A stretch of 64,000 nt of DNA, from the NCBI RefSeq assembly GCF_000428125.1, contig NZ_ATZI01000006.1, positions 1 to 64,000 of the forward strand. Reading direction: 5' to 3'. Position numbers and translations under genes: made by a program. Of the stretch, positions 62,985 through 64,000 are shown piece by piece. Under the pieces are notes generated by a model. The model saw only the letters and a program-made list of their open reading frames with translations, ran no database searches and had not been told where the DNA came from. Origin of the DNA: Bacteroides graminisolvens DSM 19988 = JCM 15093. Lineage in GTDB: Bacteria; Bacteroidota; Bacteroidia; Bacteroidales; Bacteroidaceae. The stretch's first letter is position 1. Each line of letters opens with the position of its first letter.

Positions 62985-64000
62985 ATGATTAGAAAAATCT
63001 TAATCGCCAACAGAGGTGAGATTGCAGTCAGAGTGATGCGCTCCTGTTATGAAATGGGCATTCAATCGGTTGCAGTATTTTCCGAGGCCGACAGAACAGC
63101 AAGACATACTTTGTATGCCGACGAGGCATATTGTATTGGCAGTGCATCAGCAAAAGATAGTTATCTGAATATAGAGAAAATCATTCAAGTAGCCAAGGCT
63201 TGTCAGGCGGATGCCATACATCCGGGATATGGCTTTTTATCAGAAAATGCTGATTTTGCCAGAAGATGCAGGGAAGAGAACATTGTATTTATAGGTCCGC
63301 AACCGGAAACAATGGAGGCGATGGGAGACAAGATTGCTGCCCGTATCAAAATGATAGAAGCGGGGGTTCCTGTTGTGCCCGGCACACAAGATAATCTTAA
63401 AAGTGTAGACGAGGCAATAACCCTTTGCAAGCAGATCGGATTTCCGGTGATGCTGAAGGCTTCCATGGGTGGAGGCGGAAAAGGCATGAGGCTGATTCAT
63501 TCGGAAAGCGAAGTGGAAGAAGCTTACACCATGGCCAAGTCAGAAGCAATGGCCTCTTTTGGTGACGACACGGTTTACCTGGAGAAGTTCGTAGAAGAGC
63601 CGCACCACATTGAATTCCAGATTTTGGGTGACAAGCACGGAAACGTTATTCATCTTTGTGAACGGGAGTGTTCTATTCAACGAAGAAATCAAAAAGTAAT
63701 AGAAGAAAGTCCGTCGCCATTCATCAACGAGACTATTCGTCAGGAGATGGGAATGAAAGCGGTGGCCGCTGCAAAAGCGGTCAATTATGAAGGAGCGGGT
63801 ACCATTGAGTTTTTGGTCGACAAACATCATCAGTATTATTTCTTGGAAATGAATACCCGCCTGCAGGTGGAGCATCCCATTACGGAAGAAGTTTTAGGGG
63901 TCGATTTGGTGAAAGAACAGATTCGCATTGCCGACGGACAGGTGATGCGTCTTTCGCAAAACAACATCAAACAGCGCGGACATGCCATTGAATGCCGGAT
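62985..64000 (+). CDS. Biotin carboxylase subunit of acetyl-/propionyl-CoA carboxylase (partial, runs off window)
   Basis: The first 338 codons are visible; the frame is open at the window end. ATP-grasp biotin carboxylase: MIRKILIANRGEIAVRVMRS, HPGYGFLSENADFA, the glycine-rich KASMGGGGKGMRLI, EFQILGDKHGNVIHL, ECSIQRRNQKVIEESPSP and MNTRLQVEHPITEEV. By context (methylmalonyl-CoA mutase 5 kb away, B12 riboswitch upstream) it is probably the propionyl-CoA/methylmalonyl-CoA branch enzyme. The downstream carboxyltransferase genes are outside the window, so acetyl-CoA or pyruvate carboxylase remain possible. Confidence 0.92.
   Translation, partial: MIRKILIANRGEIAVRVMRSCYEMGIQSVAVFSEADRTARHTLYADEAYCIGSASAKDSYLNIEKIIQVAKACQADAIHPGYGFLSENADFARRCREENIVFIGPQPETMEAMGDKIAARIKMIEAGVPVVPGTQDNLKSVDEAITLCKQIGFPVMLKASMGGGGKGMRLIHSESEVEEAYTMAKSEAMASFGDDTVYLEKFVEEPHHIEFQILGDKHGNVIHLCERECSIQRRNQKVIEESPSPFINETIRQEMGMKAVAAAKAVNYEGAGTIEFLVDKHHQYYFLEMNTRLQVEHPITEEVLGVDLVKEQIRIADGQVMRLSQNNIKQRGHAIECR

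Overview
The window looks like chromosomal DNA of a Bacteroides-type organism (order Bacteroidales). The evidence is repeated TAnnTTTG -7 promoter boxes in front of genes, starts without clear Shine-Dalgarno sites, a Bacteroides-style methylmalonyl-CoA mutase pair, an ilvD-B-N-thioesterase-C cluster, and an ExbB/ExbD/ExbD/TonB set. No plasmid, phage or insertion-sequence genes were recognised.

Layout. 0.2-6.2 kb: a heavy-metal RND efflux operon (His-rich small membrane protein, CusB, CusA, CusC types). 6.2-14.4 kb: rRNA methyltransferase, an ECF sigma operon, a phospholipase-D/cardiolipin synthase, thyA-folA, an Lrp regulator, an M64 peptidase and a GNAT enzyme. 14.5-20.5 kb: ExbD-ExbD-membrane protein-ExbB, tRNA-Ser(GGA), TatD, an unknown protein, a polyprenyl synthetase and TonB. 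20.6-30.2 kb: cmk, ispH, pfkA, the citrate synthase/isocitrate dehydrogenase/aconitase operon and a UPF1-like helicase. 30.3-36.9 kb: branched-chain amino acid operon with a clear leader-peptide attenuator. 37.2-45.5 kb: FKBP isomerase, cysteine desulfidase, GH31 glycosidase, aroC, M20 dipeptidase and anmK. 45.5-53.7 kb: lipoate ligase, a 2-oxoacid dehydrogenase complex and topoisomerase III. 54.0-58.0 kb: methylmalonyl-CoA mutase. 58.0-61.9 kb: an AT-rich accessory island. 61.9-64.0 kb: a cytidylate-kinase-like protein, a cobalamin riboswitch and a biotin carboxylase cut by the window end.

The most interesting region is 58.76-60.47 kb. A stand-alone reverse transcriptase (499 aa, YADD, no maturase, HNH or retron features) is preceded by a candidate structured non-coding RNA. 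That RNA has a Bacteroides promoter (TTG-N20-TATTTTTG), a 5' hairpin, a long-range closing helix (8 of 9 pairs), two internal hairpins, a U-rich loop and an intrinsic terminator, ending 13 nt before the RT start. This is the architecture of ncRNA-templated defence reverse transcriptases (DRT/UG type). The exact class cannot be settled from sequence inspection alone.

Other non-coding signals are an ilv leader peptide with terminator, a 350-bp dispersed repeat present twice (30.27 and 61.21 kb, each with a promoter-terminator unit), a promoter-terminator small RNA candidate ahead of topB, and a B12 riboswitch ahead of a biotin-dependent carboxylase. Metabolically, mutAB and the carboxylase fit the succinate-propionate route, and the acn-icd-gltA operon supplies 2-oxoglutarate.
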